Positions 15,677-25,399 of a stretch of 64,000 nucleotides of DNA are shown one piece after another. The position numbers were made by a program, and so were the translations under genes. Numbering within the stretch: position 1 is the stretch's first letter; every line of letters starts with the position of its first letter. The notes below the pieces were generated by a model. The model was not told where the DNA came from. It searched no databases and was given only the letters and a program-made list of their open reading frames with translations. This DNA is from Ornithinimicrobium tianjinense (lineage in GTDB: Bacteria; Actinomycetota; Actinomycetes; Actinomycetales; Dermatophilaceae), in assembly GCF_014636495.1 (NCBI RefSeq), contig NZ_BMEM01000004.1:159994-223993 (forward strand), read 5' to 3'.

Positions 15677-17980
15677 TCAGGGTGCGGTGACGGTGCCGCG
15701 GTCTCCGTCGACCGTCACGACCTGGCCGGTGCGCAGGGTGGAGGTGGCGGTCCCGGTGCCGAGGACGACGGGCAGGCCGTACTCGCGCGCCACGATCGCC
15801 GCGTGCGACGCGGGTCCACCGTGGTCGACGACGACGGCCGCTGCACGCGAGAACAGCGGCGTCCAGGGCGGGCTCGTCGCCGCGCACACGAGCACCTCCC
15901 CGGGCAGGAAGGAGCCGAACTCCTCCGGCCCGGCCAGCACCCGCACGGTCCCCGTCGCGCTCCCGCCGCCCCCCGCGATGCCACTCACGAGCGCGTCCGT
16001 CCGCGCGCCCTGTCCCGGGTAGAGGCTCGCCCGCGCGATCAGCGGCGACCCCGCGAGCGCCGCATAGCCGTTGCGGCGGCGCTCCACGAGTGCGCGCAGC
16101 TCCGGGTATGCCGTCGCTCCAGCACTCTGTGCCGCGGCCGGGTCGGGCAGCTGGGTGAGCTCGTCCCGCAGGAGGTACCAGACGTCCTCCGGCCGTTCGA
16201 GGTGACCGTGCTCGGCGAGCCGACGCCCCATCTCCACGAACGTCTGGCGCAGCCCCGGCATCGACCGGCTGATCTCCAGGTGCGTGTCCTCGCGCATCGC
16301 CGCGCCCTCCGCCGCGGCCCGGGCGAGCCTGCGCAGCGCCCGGGGGACCGCCGGTGGTCGATGGACCGTGGTCGGCGGTGCGTCGGCGGCGAGCGCCTTG
16401 ACGATGCCCAGCACCGGCGCGGGGTCCTCCCCCCACGAGGGCTCGTGCAGGAGCAGGATCGTCGACCCCTCGCGGTGCCCCCACCGCTGCAGGACCGCGT
16501 CGAGCTGCTCGCGCACAGGCACGGCGGCCGGGCCCTGCCGGACCGCTGAGGCCAGCTCCTCCCCCGAGCGTCCGGCGAACAGGGCCCGCAGACGAGGCTC
16601 CGCGCGGACCCGGTCGGCCAGGTCGGCGAGCGCCGCGTTGAGCCTCGTCGTCTCCGAGCCCACGCCGCCCACGAGGTCGACGACCCTGAGCCCCCGACCG
16701 ACGACCTTCACCGAGAGCGCGAGGAGGACCAGGGCGCGGAACGCCGCCGGAAGGTAGCGCGCCCGCAGGGCTCCCAGCTCGTCGAGCAGGTCGGCGGCCT
16801 CGGCCTGGGCGTCGCGGAGGTCGTCCCACGACCGCTCCTCCAGCCCGGGTCCGCGCAGCGCGTCCGCCCGGCTGCGCAGCGCGTCCAGGCGCGGATCGTC
16901 CCGCCAGCCGCGCGCGGGGTGCCGCACCGACCGCCACGCCGAGCGCACCGCCCGCAGCGGACTGGCCAGGCTCGGCCGCGGCACCGGCGGCACGAACGAC
17001 TGCAGCACCCCGTCCTCGCGCGGCAGCACGTCCGCCCCGTCGAACCGCATCCCGCCCATCTCGCCGAACATCCGCCCCAGGTGCCGCCGCAGCACCTCGT
17101 CGACCCACGCCGTCAGCTCCAGCGGCAGCGGCCGCCGCGGCAGCAGCTCGAGCAGCACCGGACCCGTCGCCCGCTGCAGGCGGTTGAGCCGCACCGGCGG
17201 CGGGGGCAGCGCCGTCATCGGCCGCGCCTGCGTCAGCACCACCCGTCCGTCCTCGACGACGAACTCGACGTCCTGCGGCATACCGAAGTGGGCGGCGACG
17301 CCCCGCCCGACGCGCGCCAGCTCCGCGAGCACCTCGTCGGGCAGCTCCTCGCCCGGTCGCTCGCCCGCCCGGCGCTCCACCATTTCCCCGGCCGCATCGA
17401 TGACAGCGTGGTCCGGCGTCACGTGCCCGCCCACCACGGCCTCGCCCAGGCCGGGGAAGCTGTCGACGACGACCCTGTCGCGCCGCCCCGTCACGGGGTC
17501 GGCCGTGAAGAGCACCCCGGCGTGGTCGGGCCGCGCCATCTCCTGCACCACGACCGCCATCGACACGCTCTCCTCCGGTATGCCGAGCCGGCGCCGGTAG
17601 GCGACCGCCCGCTCGGTGCGCAGCGAGCGCCAGCAGTCGGCCACCGCCGCGACCACCGCCTCGGCGCCGACCACGTCGAGGTAGGTGTCCTGCTGACCCG
17701 CGAACGCCGCGCCCGGAAGGTCCTCGGCCGTCGCGCTCGAGCGCACCGCCACCGGCGGCTCCCCCAGCGCCGCGTAGCCGGCACGGACCTGCTCGGCCAC
17801 GGCGGCGGGGACATGCTCCCACCCGGAGCTCGCCGCCAGGCGGTAGGCCTCGGTCGTGACCACGAAGCCGGGCGGCACGGCATACCCGGCCCGCACCAGC
17901 TCACCGAGGTTGGCGCCCTTGCCCCCGGCCACGGCGAGTTCGGCACGGGTCAGGTCGGCGAGGGGGACGCACAGCTCCAC
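15677..17980 (-). CDS. PEP synthase/rifampin phosphotransferase-like dikinase
   Basis: This 767-residue enzyme has the three-part plan of rifampin phosphotransferase (Rph) and PEP synthase. An N-terminal ATP-grasp region opens with GGKGANLGELVRAGYAVPPGFVVTT and contains AVRSSATAEDLPGAAFAGQQDTYL and GVLFTADPVTGRRD. An unassigned middle domain (about residues 330-650) follows. The C-terminal swivelling phosphohistidine domain has HGGPASHAAIVAREYGLPVV, with His at about 726. Classical PEP synthases have a TIM-barrel PEP/pyruvate domain after the His domain; here the protein ends about 40 residues past the His, as in Rph. Rph proteins are usually nearer 860 residues, so this one is short. Substrate is inferred, not shown. 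Confidence 0.8.
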   Translation of the reverse strand: MELCVPLADLTRAELAVAGGKGANLGELVRAGYAVPPGFVVTTEAYRLAASSGWEHVPAAVAEQVRAGYAALGEPPVAVRSSATAEDLPGAAFAGQQDTYLDVVGAEAVVAAVADCWRSLRTERAVAYRRRLGIPEESVSMAVVVQEMARPDHAGVLFTADPVTGRRDRVVVDSFPGLGEAVVGGHVTPDHAVIDAAGEMVERRAGERPGEELPDEVLAELARVGRGVAAHFGMPQDVEFVVEDGRVVLTQARPMTALPPPPVRLNRLQRATGPVLLELLPRRPLPLELTAWVDEVLRRHLGRMFGEMGGMRFDGADVLPREDGVLQSFVPPVPRPSLASPLRAVRSAWRSVRHPARGWRDDPRLDALRSRADALRGPGLEERSWDDLRDAQAEAADLLDELGALRARYLPAAFRALVLLALSVKVVGRGLRVVDLVGGVGSETTRLNAALADLADRVRAEPRLRALFAGRSGEELASAVRQGPAAVPVREQLDAVLQRWGHREGSTILLLHEPSWGEDPAPVLGIVKALAADAPPTTVHRPPAVPRALRRLARAAAEGAAMREDTHLEISRSMPGLRQTFVEMGRRLAEHGHLERPEDVWYLLRDELTQLPDPAAAQSAGATAYPELRALVERRRNGYAALAGSPLIARASLYPGQGARTDALVSGIAGGGGSATGTVRVLAGPEEFGSFLPGEVLVCAATSPPWTPLFSRAAAVVVDHGGPASHAAIVAREYGLPVVLGTGTATSTLRTGQVVTVDGDRGTVTAP

Positions 17981-18077
17981 ACCCCGACGCTACCCGCGAG
18001 GACGCCCCGGTGGCGGGCCGGTGGGGCGGCGGCATACGGTGTGAGCAGCACCGATGTCTCGCCGAACAGGAGTGACC

Positions 18078-18728
18078 ATGCACCCGACCCACGTCCCGAT
18101 CCGCGTCGCGACCGGCGCCTTCATCCTCAACTCGGGCCTGAGCAAGCTCAAGGCCGACGAGGCCGCGCAGGAGAAGATGCACGGCTGGACGTCAAGCGTC
18201 TACCCGATGTTCAAGGACATGAAGCCCGGCGACTTCGCCAAGCTGCTCGCCTACGGCGAGATCGGTCTCGGGGCGATGCTGCTGCTGCCGACCGTCCCCT
18301 CCGCCGTCGCCGGCGGCGCCCTGGCCGCCTTCGGCGCCGGCCTGACGGGGCTCTACCTCAAGACCCCCGGCATGACCCAGGACGACGGCATCCGGCCGAC
18401 CGAGCAGGGCGTCGGGCTCGCCAAGGACGTCTGGCTCGTCGGCGCCGGCGCCACCCTGGCCATGCAGTCCTTCCTCTCCGGCACCAAGCACGCCGCCCAG
18501 GCCGTGGCCGACGGCGTCACCGGGGCCGCGGGCGCGGTCGCGGGCGGCGTGACCGGCGCGGCCAGCTCGGTCGGGCACGGGATCTCCAGCGCGGTCGGCG
18601 GCGCGGTGCACTCCGGCTCCGGCAGCGCGCACAAGGGCGTCAAGGGCCTCATGGCGAGCGCGCACGACGCCCGCGAGGAGCTCGCCGACGCGCTGGCCGA
18701 CCTCGCGGACGCGATGCTCAAGCGCTGA
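18078..18728 (+). CDS. DoxX-like membrane protein with Gly/Ala-rich C-terminus
   Basis: The 216-residue protein has an N-terminal part like DoxX-family or related small membrane proteins: VPIRVATGAFILNSGLSKL, a tryptophan-containing loop, then hydrophobic segments at about 60-80 (LLAYGEIGLGAMLLLPTV), 82-100 and 125-140. The C-terminal 75 residues are repetitive Gly/Ala/Val/Ser sequence (VTGAAGAVAGGVTGAASSV) followed by a charged helix (AREELADALADLADAMLKR). AGGAGTG precedes ATG 18078 with good spacing, which is why this start is preferred over the in-frame ATG at 18054. Function unknown; the low-complexity tail may interact with membranes or envelope. Confidence 0.75.
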   Translation: MHPTHVPIRVATGAFILNSGLSKLKADEAAQEKMHGWTSSVYPMFKDMKPGDFAKLLAYGEIGLGAMLLLPTVPSAVAGGALAAFGAGLTGLYLKTPGMTQDDGIRPTEQGVGLAKDVWLVGAGATLAMQSFLSGTKHAAQAVADGVTGAAGAVAGGVTGAASSVGHGISSAVGGAVHSGSGSAHKGVKGLMASAHDAREELADALADLADAMLKR

Positions 18729-18734
18729 GGTCCG

Positions 18735-20564
18735 CTAGCTCCACCGCACCGCCACGACCGGCACCGGGTCCTCGAAGCCCTTGAGCGCCAGCGCGCGAGG
18801 CTCGGACAGGGACCCGGTGTCCGTCGTGCCGTCCAGCGTCTCGGCGCTCACCAGGATCTCCCCGGCGCCGGCCGCCGCGCCGATCCGCGCCGCCATGTGC
18901 ACCCCCTGGCCCGCGTAGTCGGACGCGTCACCGTCGGGGTGGAACGCCCCACCGGTGTGCACGCCGATCCGCACGTCGGGCGCCACCACCTCCTCGGCGA
19001 GAGCCCGCTGGATCGCGACCGCAGCCTGGACCGCGGCGCGCGGCCGCTCGAACGCGGCGAAGAACCCGTCGCCCGTCTGCTTGATCACCTCGCCGCCGGC
19101 CTCCGTGATCCGCTCGCGCAGCAGCTGGTCGTGCCGGGCCAGCAGCCGCCGCCACTTCTCGTCGCCCAGCGTGCGGGCGAGCTCGGTCGAGCCGACGATG
19201 TCGGTGAAGACGAAGGTGCGCCGGGTCTCCAGCCGGCCGAGCAGCTCCTTGGCCCGCTCCTCCTCCAGCCGCGCCCCGAGGCGGGCGAAGGTGCTCTGCG
19301 CCGCCTCGAGCTCTCCGGTGGCACCGTCCTCGTCGCCCTCGTGCCGGTAGGCCAGGCCGAGCAGCATCCGCGCCTGCGCGACCTCGTAGGGCGCACCGAT
19401 CTGCTGCCAGGCCGAGCGCGCCAGCCGCAGGCTCCGTGCCGCGGCCGCCCAGTCGCCCTCGGCCAGCTGGATGCGCCCCGTGGCCAGGTGCAGCTGCGCC
19501 TGGAAGGCGGGGGCGGGCACGTCCCCGATCCGGTATGCCGTGATCGTCGCCTCGAGCTCGGCGGCGGCCGCGCGGGCGGTCGCCAGGTCGCCGGCGGCCA
19601 GGGCCACCTCCACCTGCGCCGGCAGCAGCGCCATCCGTCCCAGCGGCGCCCCGCCCTCGGCGAGGCTGCGGCGCAGCGCCGCGGCGGCCGTGTCGACCTT
19701 GCCCTCCGCCAGCCGGAGCAGGGCCAGCCCCGGCTGGGGGTCCATGCCGACGGCGGCGACGTCGCGGTAGCCCTCCAGGGCGGCCCCGAACTCCCCCCGC
19801 CGGCGCCGGATCTCGGCGATCTCGTAGCGACCCTCGGCGGTGATCCAGGCGTTGTAGTCGGCGAGCTCCTCGCAGGCGGCCTGGCACTGACGCTCCGCGT
19901 CGGTCCACAGGCCTCGCAGCCGCAGCAGCTGGGCCCGGTGGATCCGGCAGGCCCCGGGGAAGCCGGTCAGGTCGTGCTGGTCGCACCAGGCGCTGGCGGC
20001 CTCGGTCCACTCCGCGGCCCGACGCACGTCGCCGACGTCGTGGCAGGTGGAGATCGTCACGCAGTAGATCAGGCCCGACTCGAAGGCCGGCAGCTCGCCG
20101 CTCACCGCCGAGGCGGTCACCTCGTCCAGCATCGCCAGCCCTTCGTCGACCTGGCCGGACCGGACCTTCATCGTCCCCTGGGCGATCCGGGCCAGCGCGA
20201 CGACGTCCTTGAGCCGGAGCTCGCCACCCAGCCCCTCGGCGCGCTGGAGGTCGACGAGGCCCTCCGCGACGTTGCCGGACTCCATGAGGTTGAACCCGCG
20301 GACGACGAGCAGGTAGGCGTAGCTCGGGGACTCCTCCCGGCCCTCCAGCACCCGCTCGGCCTTGGCCATCCAGCCCTGGTAGGGAGCCATCTGACCCCGC
20401 GCGGAGAAGTCCCAGGCGTGGGAGACCGCGACCTTCCCGGCGGCCTCCGGCAGCCCTTCCTCGACGAGCCGGGCGAAGGCGGTCTCCCGCAGCTGGAAGG
20501 AGCGCTCCGGGCGGCTCGTCCACCAGGCGGACTGCCCGAAGGCCACGAGGTCGGCCCCCGTCAT
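18735..20564 (-). CDS. TPR-containing class III adenylate/guanylate cyclase
   Basis: This protein of about 609 residues couples a long helical-repeat region (about residues 1-420, TPR-like, with many AEW/ARA helices) to a C-terminal class III nucleotide cyclase domain. The cyclase shows RTFVFTDIVGSTELARTLGD (first metal Asp), GGEVIKQTGDGFFAAF (purine-selecting Lys and second metal Asp) and GVHMAARIGAAAGAGEILVS. In canonical enzymes the latter reads VNxAAR; here the transition-state Asn position is His while the Arg is kept, so activity may be altered. ATG at 20564 is the first clear start. The frame is open further upstream, where a receiver-like domain lies in a different frame. Confidence 0.85.
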   Translation of the reverse strand: MTGADLVAFGQSAWWTSRPERSFQLRETAFARLVEEGLPEAAGKVAVSHAWDFSARGQMAPYQGWMAKAERVLEGREESPSYAYLLVVRGFNLMESGNVAEGLVDLQRAEGLGGELRLKDVVALARIAQGTMKVRSGQVDEGLAMLDEVTASAVSGELPAFESGLIYCVTISTCHDVGDVRRAAEWTEAASAWCDQHDLTGFPGACRIHRAQLLRLRGLWTDAERQCQAACEELADYNAWITAEGRYEIAEIRRRRGEFGAALEGYRDVAAVGMDPQPGLALLRLAEGKVDTAAAALRRSLAEGGAPLGRMALLPAQVEVALAAGDLATARAAAAELEATITAYRIGDVPAPAFQAQLHLATGRIQLAEGDWAAAARSLRLARSAWQQIGAPYEVAQARMLLGLAYRHEGDEDGATGELEAAQSTFARLGARLEEERAKELLGRLETRRTFVFTDIVGSTELARTLGDEKWRRLLARHDQLLRERITEAGGEVIKQTGDGFFAAFERPRAAVQAAVAIQRALAEEVVAPDVRIGVHTGGAFHPDGDASDYAGQGVHMAARIGAAAGAGEILVSAETLDGTTDTGSLSEPRALALKGFEDPVPVVAVRWS

Positions 20565-20582
20565 GGCCGAGGGGTCGGCGCG

Positions 20583-20984
20583 TCCGGTGGAAGAGCTCGT
20601 CGTCCTCGGTCCAGGGCCGCAGCACGTAGCAGTGGAGGTCGCCGACGGCGGTGCCCCGCAGGATGGACCCGGCCACCCCTTCGTCGGCCCAGGCACCCCA
20701 GTCGATGAGCAGCGCGCGCCGGGCCTCGGGGTGCCGGCTCCGCGCCGAGGCGAGCACCTCCGCCCGCGCGGCGGGCGGCATACCGTCCCCGACCAGGACC
20801 AGGGCGACCCGCTCCCCGCGCTCGTGCGCCCCCTCAAGCACGCGCAGCGCGTCGGGGGCGCCGACCTCGCCGCGCACGCGGTAGGACGAGGCGAAGCTGC
20901 GCGACAGCTCCGACTCGGTGCTCCCCAGCCGGGCGGCGTCGTGCTCTACGACCAGGAGCAGGGGTCTGGCTCCCCACTCGTCAC
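20583..20984 (-). pseudogene. Receiver-like domain without a start, out of frame with the cyclase
   Basis: The frame reads ARPLLLVVEHDAARLG, then GVERVALVLVGDGMP-like sequence (HERGERVALVLVGDGMP), SRHPEARRALLIDWGAW and CYVLRPWTEDDELFHR. This order and length (about 130 residues) match the response-regulator-like domain found at the N-terminus of some thioredoxin-reductase-like and signalling proteins, although the phospho-Asp position is not clearly kept. The frame has no ATG, GTG or TTG near its beginning; a GTG at 20984 with TSGEPD lies in another frame that stops soon after. Its 3' end runs into the cyclase region in yet another frame. Either two indels broke a receiver-TPR-cyclase gene or the assembly has errors here. 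Confidence 0.55.
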
Positions 20985-21071
20985 GGGCAATGATCCAGCG
21001 TAGATCCGCGTGGCGCCCACCACCAGACCCCGCGGACGCGCAGCCTGGCGCCCGGATGCCACAGTGGGTCC

Positions 21072-21767
21072 GTGGAACCCGTCGTGAACGCGCTGGCCGA
21101 GCCGCTCCTCGACCGCTGGCTGGCCGATGCCGAGCTGCTCGCCCCGCGTGCCGGCCGCGACCTGTGGCTGCGGGAGGGCTCGCTGCTGCTGCGGGGCTGG
21201 GGCGAGCCGCACCGGCGCTACCACACGGCGGAGCACCTCGCCGAGGTGCTCGCGGCGCTCGACGAGCTGGCCGGCGCCGGGCACCTGGACGTGCGGGAGG
21301 CGCTGCTGGCTCGGGCCGTCGGGTGGTACCACGACCTGCACTACGACCCCAGTGCCGCACCGGGCAGCAACGAGCACCGCAGCGCGACCATGGCGCGTGA
21401 CCACCTCCACGCGCTCGGGGTCGACGACACGCTCGTCGGCACGGTCGAGGACGGGGTGCTGATGACGGCGACGCACGAGGTCCGGCCGGGCGGGGTCGAG
21501 GGCGGGGTCGGGGCGCGGGTCCTGGACGCCGTGCACGACGCCGACCTGTGGATCCTCTCCGCACCGTCCCCGAGGTATGCCGCGTACCGCGCCCAGGTGC
21601 GCGAGGAGTACGCCCACGTGCCGGACCACCTCTTCCGCGCCGGCCGGGCCGCCGTGATGGGGGGCTTCGCCGGGCGGGAGCGGATCTACCGGACCGACCA
21701 CGCGCACGCTGCCTGGACCGCGCAGGCCCGCGTCAACCTCGCCGACGAGCTCGCCGACCTCGCCTGA
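21072..21767 (+). CDS. HD-superfamily metal-dependent phosphohydrolase-like protein
   Basis: This 231-residue protein matches the family often labelled predicted metal-dependent HD superfamily phosphohydrolase. It has the first histidine site in RRYHTAEHLAEVLAALDEL, the HD signature in VGWYHDLHYDP, EHRSATMARDHL, a further ligand in LMTATHEV, and VHDADLWILSAPSPRYAAY, where the HDADL aspartate completes the metal site. The C-terminal segment VPDHLFRAGRAAVMGGF.....IYRT is also typical. GTG start at 21072. Substrate is not known for this group. It is a single gene between two oppositely oriented genes. Confidence 0.85.
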   Translation: MEPVVNALAEPLLDRWLADAELLAPRAGRDLWLREGSLLLRGWGEPHRRYHTAEHLAEVLAALDELAGAGHLDVREALLARAVGWYHDLHYDPSAAPGSNEHRSATMARDHLHALGVDDTLVGTVEDGVLMTATHEVRPGGVEGGVGARVLDAVHDADLWILSAPSPRYAAYRAQVREEYAHVPDHLFRAGRAAVMGGFAGRERIYRTDHAHAAWTAQARVNLADELADLA

Positions 21768-21814
21768 CCCCGCTCACCCCCCACCGAACGCGCCATCTCG
21801 TTGCGTCGGCCCGC

Positions 21815-22582
21815 TCAGAGGCGCTCCCACCACCAGTCGACGATCGGCCACCACGGCTGCGCTCCGGAGAGTCGCTCGGCGTCGCCGCGCGCGAACCAGG
21901 CGGCCTCGAGCACGTCGTCCAGCGCGGGCCGCAGCGGGACCGCCACCTCGACGGCGGCGGCGAAGACCTGCAGGTGGTTCGCCCCCGGTCCGAACGGCCA
22001 CGCGTCCACGCCCTCATCGACGGTCACGCGCTCGTAGCCGACCGGCCGGAGGTCGTCGGGCCGCAGCCGCAGCCCGGTCTCCTCCGAGAGCTCGCGGACC
22101 GCACCCTCCCGCGCGCTCTCCCCCGGGTCTCGCTTGCCACCGGGCGGCGCCCATCCGGGTCGCGAGGCGTTGCGGACCATCGCCATCAGGTCACCCGCCC
22201 GCACGAGCACGACCGTGGCACCGGCGTCGACGCGCTCGTGGGGTGAAGCCACGACGTCGAGCACGTGGGGCGCGGCGGTCGCCGCGCTGAGCCCGTTCTC
22301 GACCCGGGCGAGCGGTCGCTCGCCCTTGCGCTTGCGGAAGCGCAGGCCGCTGTCGCGCAGGATCCGGGCCAGCTGCGTCGCCCCGACTGGGGTCGCGCCC
22401 AGGGCGACCAGATCGGCATACCGCTCCTCGGGCACGTCGTAGTGGTCCCCCTCGAAGCCGCGCTCGGGAAGGCCCGCGCGGCGCGCGAAGAGGTGCAGCT
22501 CGGCGAGGGAGGTGTCGGAGACGAGATGCGACCACAGGCGCCCGTGCGCCGGCCACAGGGGCGGGTCGATGAGGACGCTCAC
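21815..22582 (-). CDS. DUF4031-Nudix hydrolase fusion
   Basis: The 255-residue protein joins two domains. Residues about 1-90 match DUF4031: [68 protein letters not shown]. From about residue 115 a Nudix hydrolase follows, with the complete Nudix box [26 protein letters not shown], whose G, E, RE and EExG residues are all present. Nudix enzymes cleave nucleoside diphosphates linked to another group; the substrate here is unknown. GTG start at 22582 overlaps the stop of the YnfA-like gene, suggesting coupled expression. DUF4031 occurs alone in many actinobacteria, so the fusion may hint at a shared nucleotide substrate. Confidence 0.87.
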   Translation of the reverse strand: MSVLIDPPLWPAHGRLWSHLVSDTSLAELHLFARRAGLPERGFEGDHYDVPEERYADLVALGATPVGATQLARILRDSGLRFRKRKGERPLARVENGLSAATAAPHVLDVVASPHERVDAGATVVLVRAGDLMAMVRNASRPGWAPPGGKRDPGESAREGAVRELSEETGLRLRPDDLRPVGYERVTVDEGVDAWPFGPGANHLQVFAAAVEVAVPLRPALDDVLEAAWFARGDAERLSGAQPWWPIVDWWWERL

Positions 22583-22914
22583 GCGGCGGCCCGGGGGGCG
22601 TACATGATCAGGGCGACGCCGGCCAGGCACACCAGGGCGCCGATCACGTCATACCGGTCGGGGCGGAAGCCGTCCACGACCACGCCCCAGAGCAGGGACC
22701 CGACGATGAACACCCCGCCGTAGGCCGCCAGCACCCGCCCGAAGTGCGCGTCCGGCTGGAACGCGGCCACGACGCCGTAGAGCCCGAGGCTGAGCACGCC
22801 GAGCCCGACGAACAGCCAGCCCCGCGACTCCCTGATGCCCTGCCAGACCAGCCACGCGCCACCGATCTCGAGGAGCGCGGCAAGGGCGAAGAGGAGGGTC
22901 GAGCGGCCGGTCAT
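22579..22914 (-). CDS. YnfA/UPF0060-family small membrane protein
   Basis: This 111-residue protein with four membrane helices belongs to the YnfA (UPF0060) family, distant relatives of small multidrug resistance transporters; transport of quaternary compounds has been reported for the E. coli member. Characteristic features are the glutamate in the first helix ([19 protein letters not shown]), [40 protein letters not shown] and [26 protein letters not shown] at 22914 gives the family length; an upstream in-frame start at 22941 would add nine residues. Overlaps the DUF4031-Nudix gene by four bases. Confidence 0.9.
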   Translation of the reverse strand: MTGRSTLLFALAALLEIGGAWLVWQGIRESRGWLFVGLGVLSLGLYGVVAAFQPDAHFGRVLAAYGGVFIVGSLLWGVVVDGFRPDRYDVIGALVCLAGVALIMYAPRAAA

Positions 22915-22956
22915 GAGGTCAGACCCTAGCCCTGTGGACAACTTCTGCGGGGTATG

Positions 22957-22977
22957 GCGACGCTCGCCTAGCGTCGC
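22957..22977. promoter_or_regulatory. 8-bp inverted repeat upstream of the WXG100 gene
   Basis: GCGACGCT (22957-22964) and AGCGTCGC (22970-22977) are exact complements with a 5-nt loop. The repeat lies in the 110-bp divergent region between the YnfA-like and WXG100 genes, about 50 bases before the WXG100 start, where an operator or promoter element would be expected. Confidence 0.45.
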
Positions 22978-23024
22978 AGACAGCGGTGGCGGGAGGCGCC
23001 GCCGATCACCAGGGAGGGACAGGC

Positions 23025-23321
23025 ATGAGCAACACCTTCGCCGTCGACACCGCGCGGATCGCCGCCGCGTCGGCCGACATCGAGCGGATCGCCAGCACGA
23101 TCGAGTCAGAGGTCCGGGCGATGATGGCCAAGCTCACCGCGCTGGGCGACTGCTGGCAAGGAGCGGCCGCCGGCGGCTTCCAGGCGGTGACCCAGGAGTG
23201 GAGCGTCACGCAGGAGCAGGTCCGGTCCTCGCTGCAGCACATCTCCACGACGCTGCGGGTCACGGGCCACGACTACGAGCAGGTCGAGCTCACCAACCGG
23301 ATGCGCTTCGTGCCCCAGTGA
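23025..23321 (+). CDS. WXG100-family (ESAT-6-like) protein
   Basis: This is a 98-residue helical-hairpin protein of the ESAT-6/WXG100 type, usually secreted as a dimer by type VII secretion. Helix 1 covers about residues 5-38. The turn has the WxG motif in [12 protein letters not shown], and helix 2 continues through [40 protein letters not shown] resembles the YxxxD/E export signal. AGGGAGGG lies seven bases before the ATG at 23025, which sets the start. No partner WXG gene or EccC-like ATPase is nearby, so it is an orphan member here. Confidence 0.92.
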   Translation: MSNTFAVDTARIAAASADIERIASTIESEVRAMMAKLTALGDCWQGAAAGGFQAVTQEWSVTQEQVRSSLQHISTTLRVTGHDYEQVELTNRMRFVPQ

Positions 23322-23367
23322 CCGGTGCCGCGTCGGCCCCGACCCCTGCACCGCCGGCGCGGCACCG

Positions 23368-23389
23368 CCTGTCCTCCCCCAGGGACAGG
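23368..23389. terminator. Hairpin between convergent WXG100 and groEL
   Basis: CCTGTCC (23368-23374) pairs with GGACAGG (23383-23389) across an 8-nt loop. It is the first of two hairpins in the 162-bp gap between two convergent genes; probably a terminator for the WXG100 transcript. Confidence 0.6.
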
Positions 23390-23392
23390 CCG

Positions 23393-23428
23393 ACGGGGCG
23401 GCCCCTCCGTGAGGAGGGACCGCCCCGT
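23393..23428. terminator. Strong bidirectional hairpin downstream of groEL
   Basis: ACGGGGCGG plus CCCTCC pair with GGAGGG plus CCGCCCCGT around a GTGA loop, with one C/A mismatch, giving a 15-bp stem. It lies about 55 bases beyond the groEL stop and can fold on either strand, so it likely ends both converging transcripts. Confidence 0.75.
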
Positions 23429-23483
23429 CCGTGGTTGACCGCCCGCGAGGAACGCGGGCGCGTCTGTCTCCGATCCGGGTGGA

Positions 23484-25257
<1,774 letters not shown>

Positions 25258-25265
25258 CGCCCATG

Positions 25266-25292
25266 TTGGCACTCGACCCCTTCGAGTGCAAA
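25266..25292. promoter_or_regulatory. CIRCE operator, distal copy
   Basis: TTGGCACTC, the spacer GACCCCTTC and GAGTGCAAA form a second CIRCE-type inverted repeat nine bases beyond the first. The paired sites should give tight HrcA repression of groEL that is lifted by heat stress. Confidence 0.88.
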
Positions 25293-25399
25293 TGCCACCC
25301 TCCGCACGCCACCGAGCGCGCGGAACGATAACGGCATACCCACCGACCGCGCCGGCAGCAACCACGTGACGCGCTCGGTCGCAGGGAGGTGTGGTCAGG

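Noticed and set aside
13516-18077. Rifamycin-associated element near the HelD-type and Rph-like genes
   Set aside because: No long GC inverted repeat of the expected kind was seen before either start.
22930-22950. DnaA-box-like TGTGGACAA
   Set aside because: A single imperfect copy without clustering or dnaA/dnaN neighbours does not support an origin.
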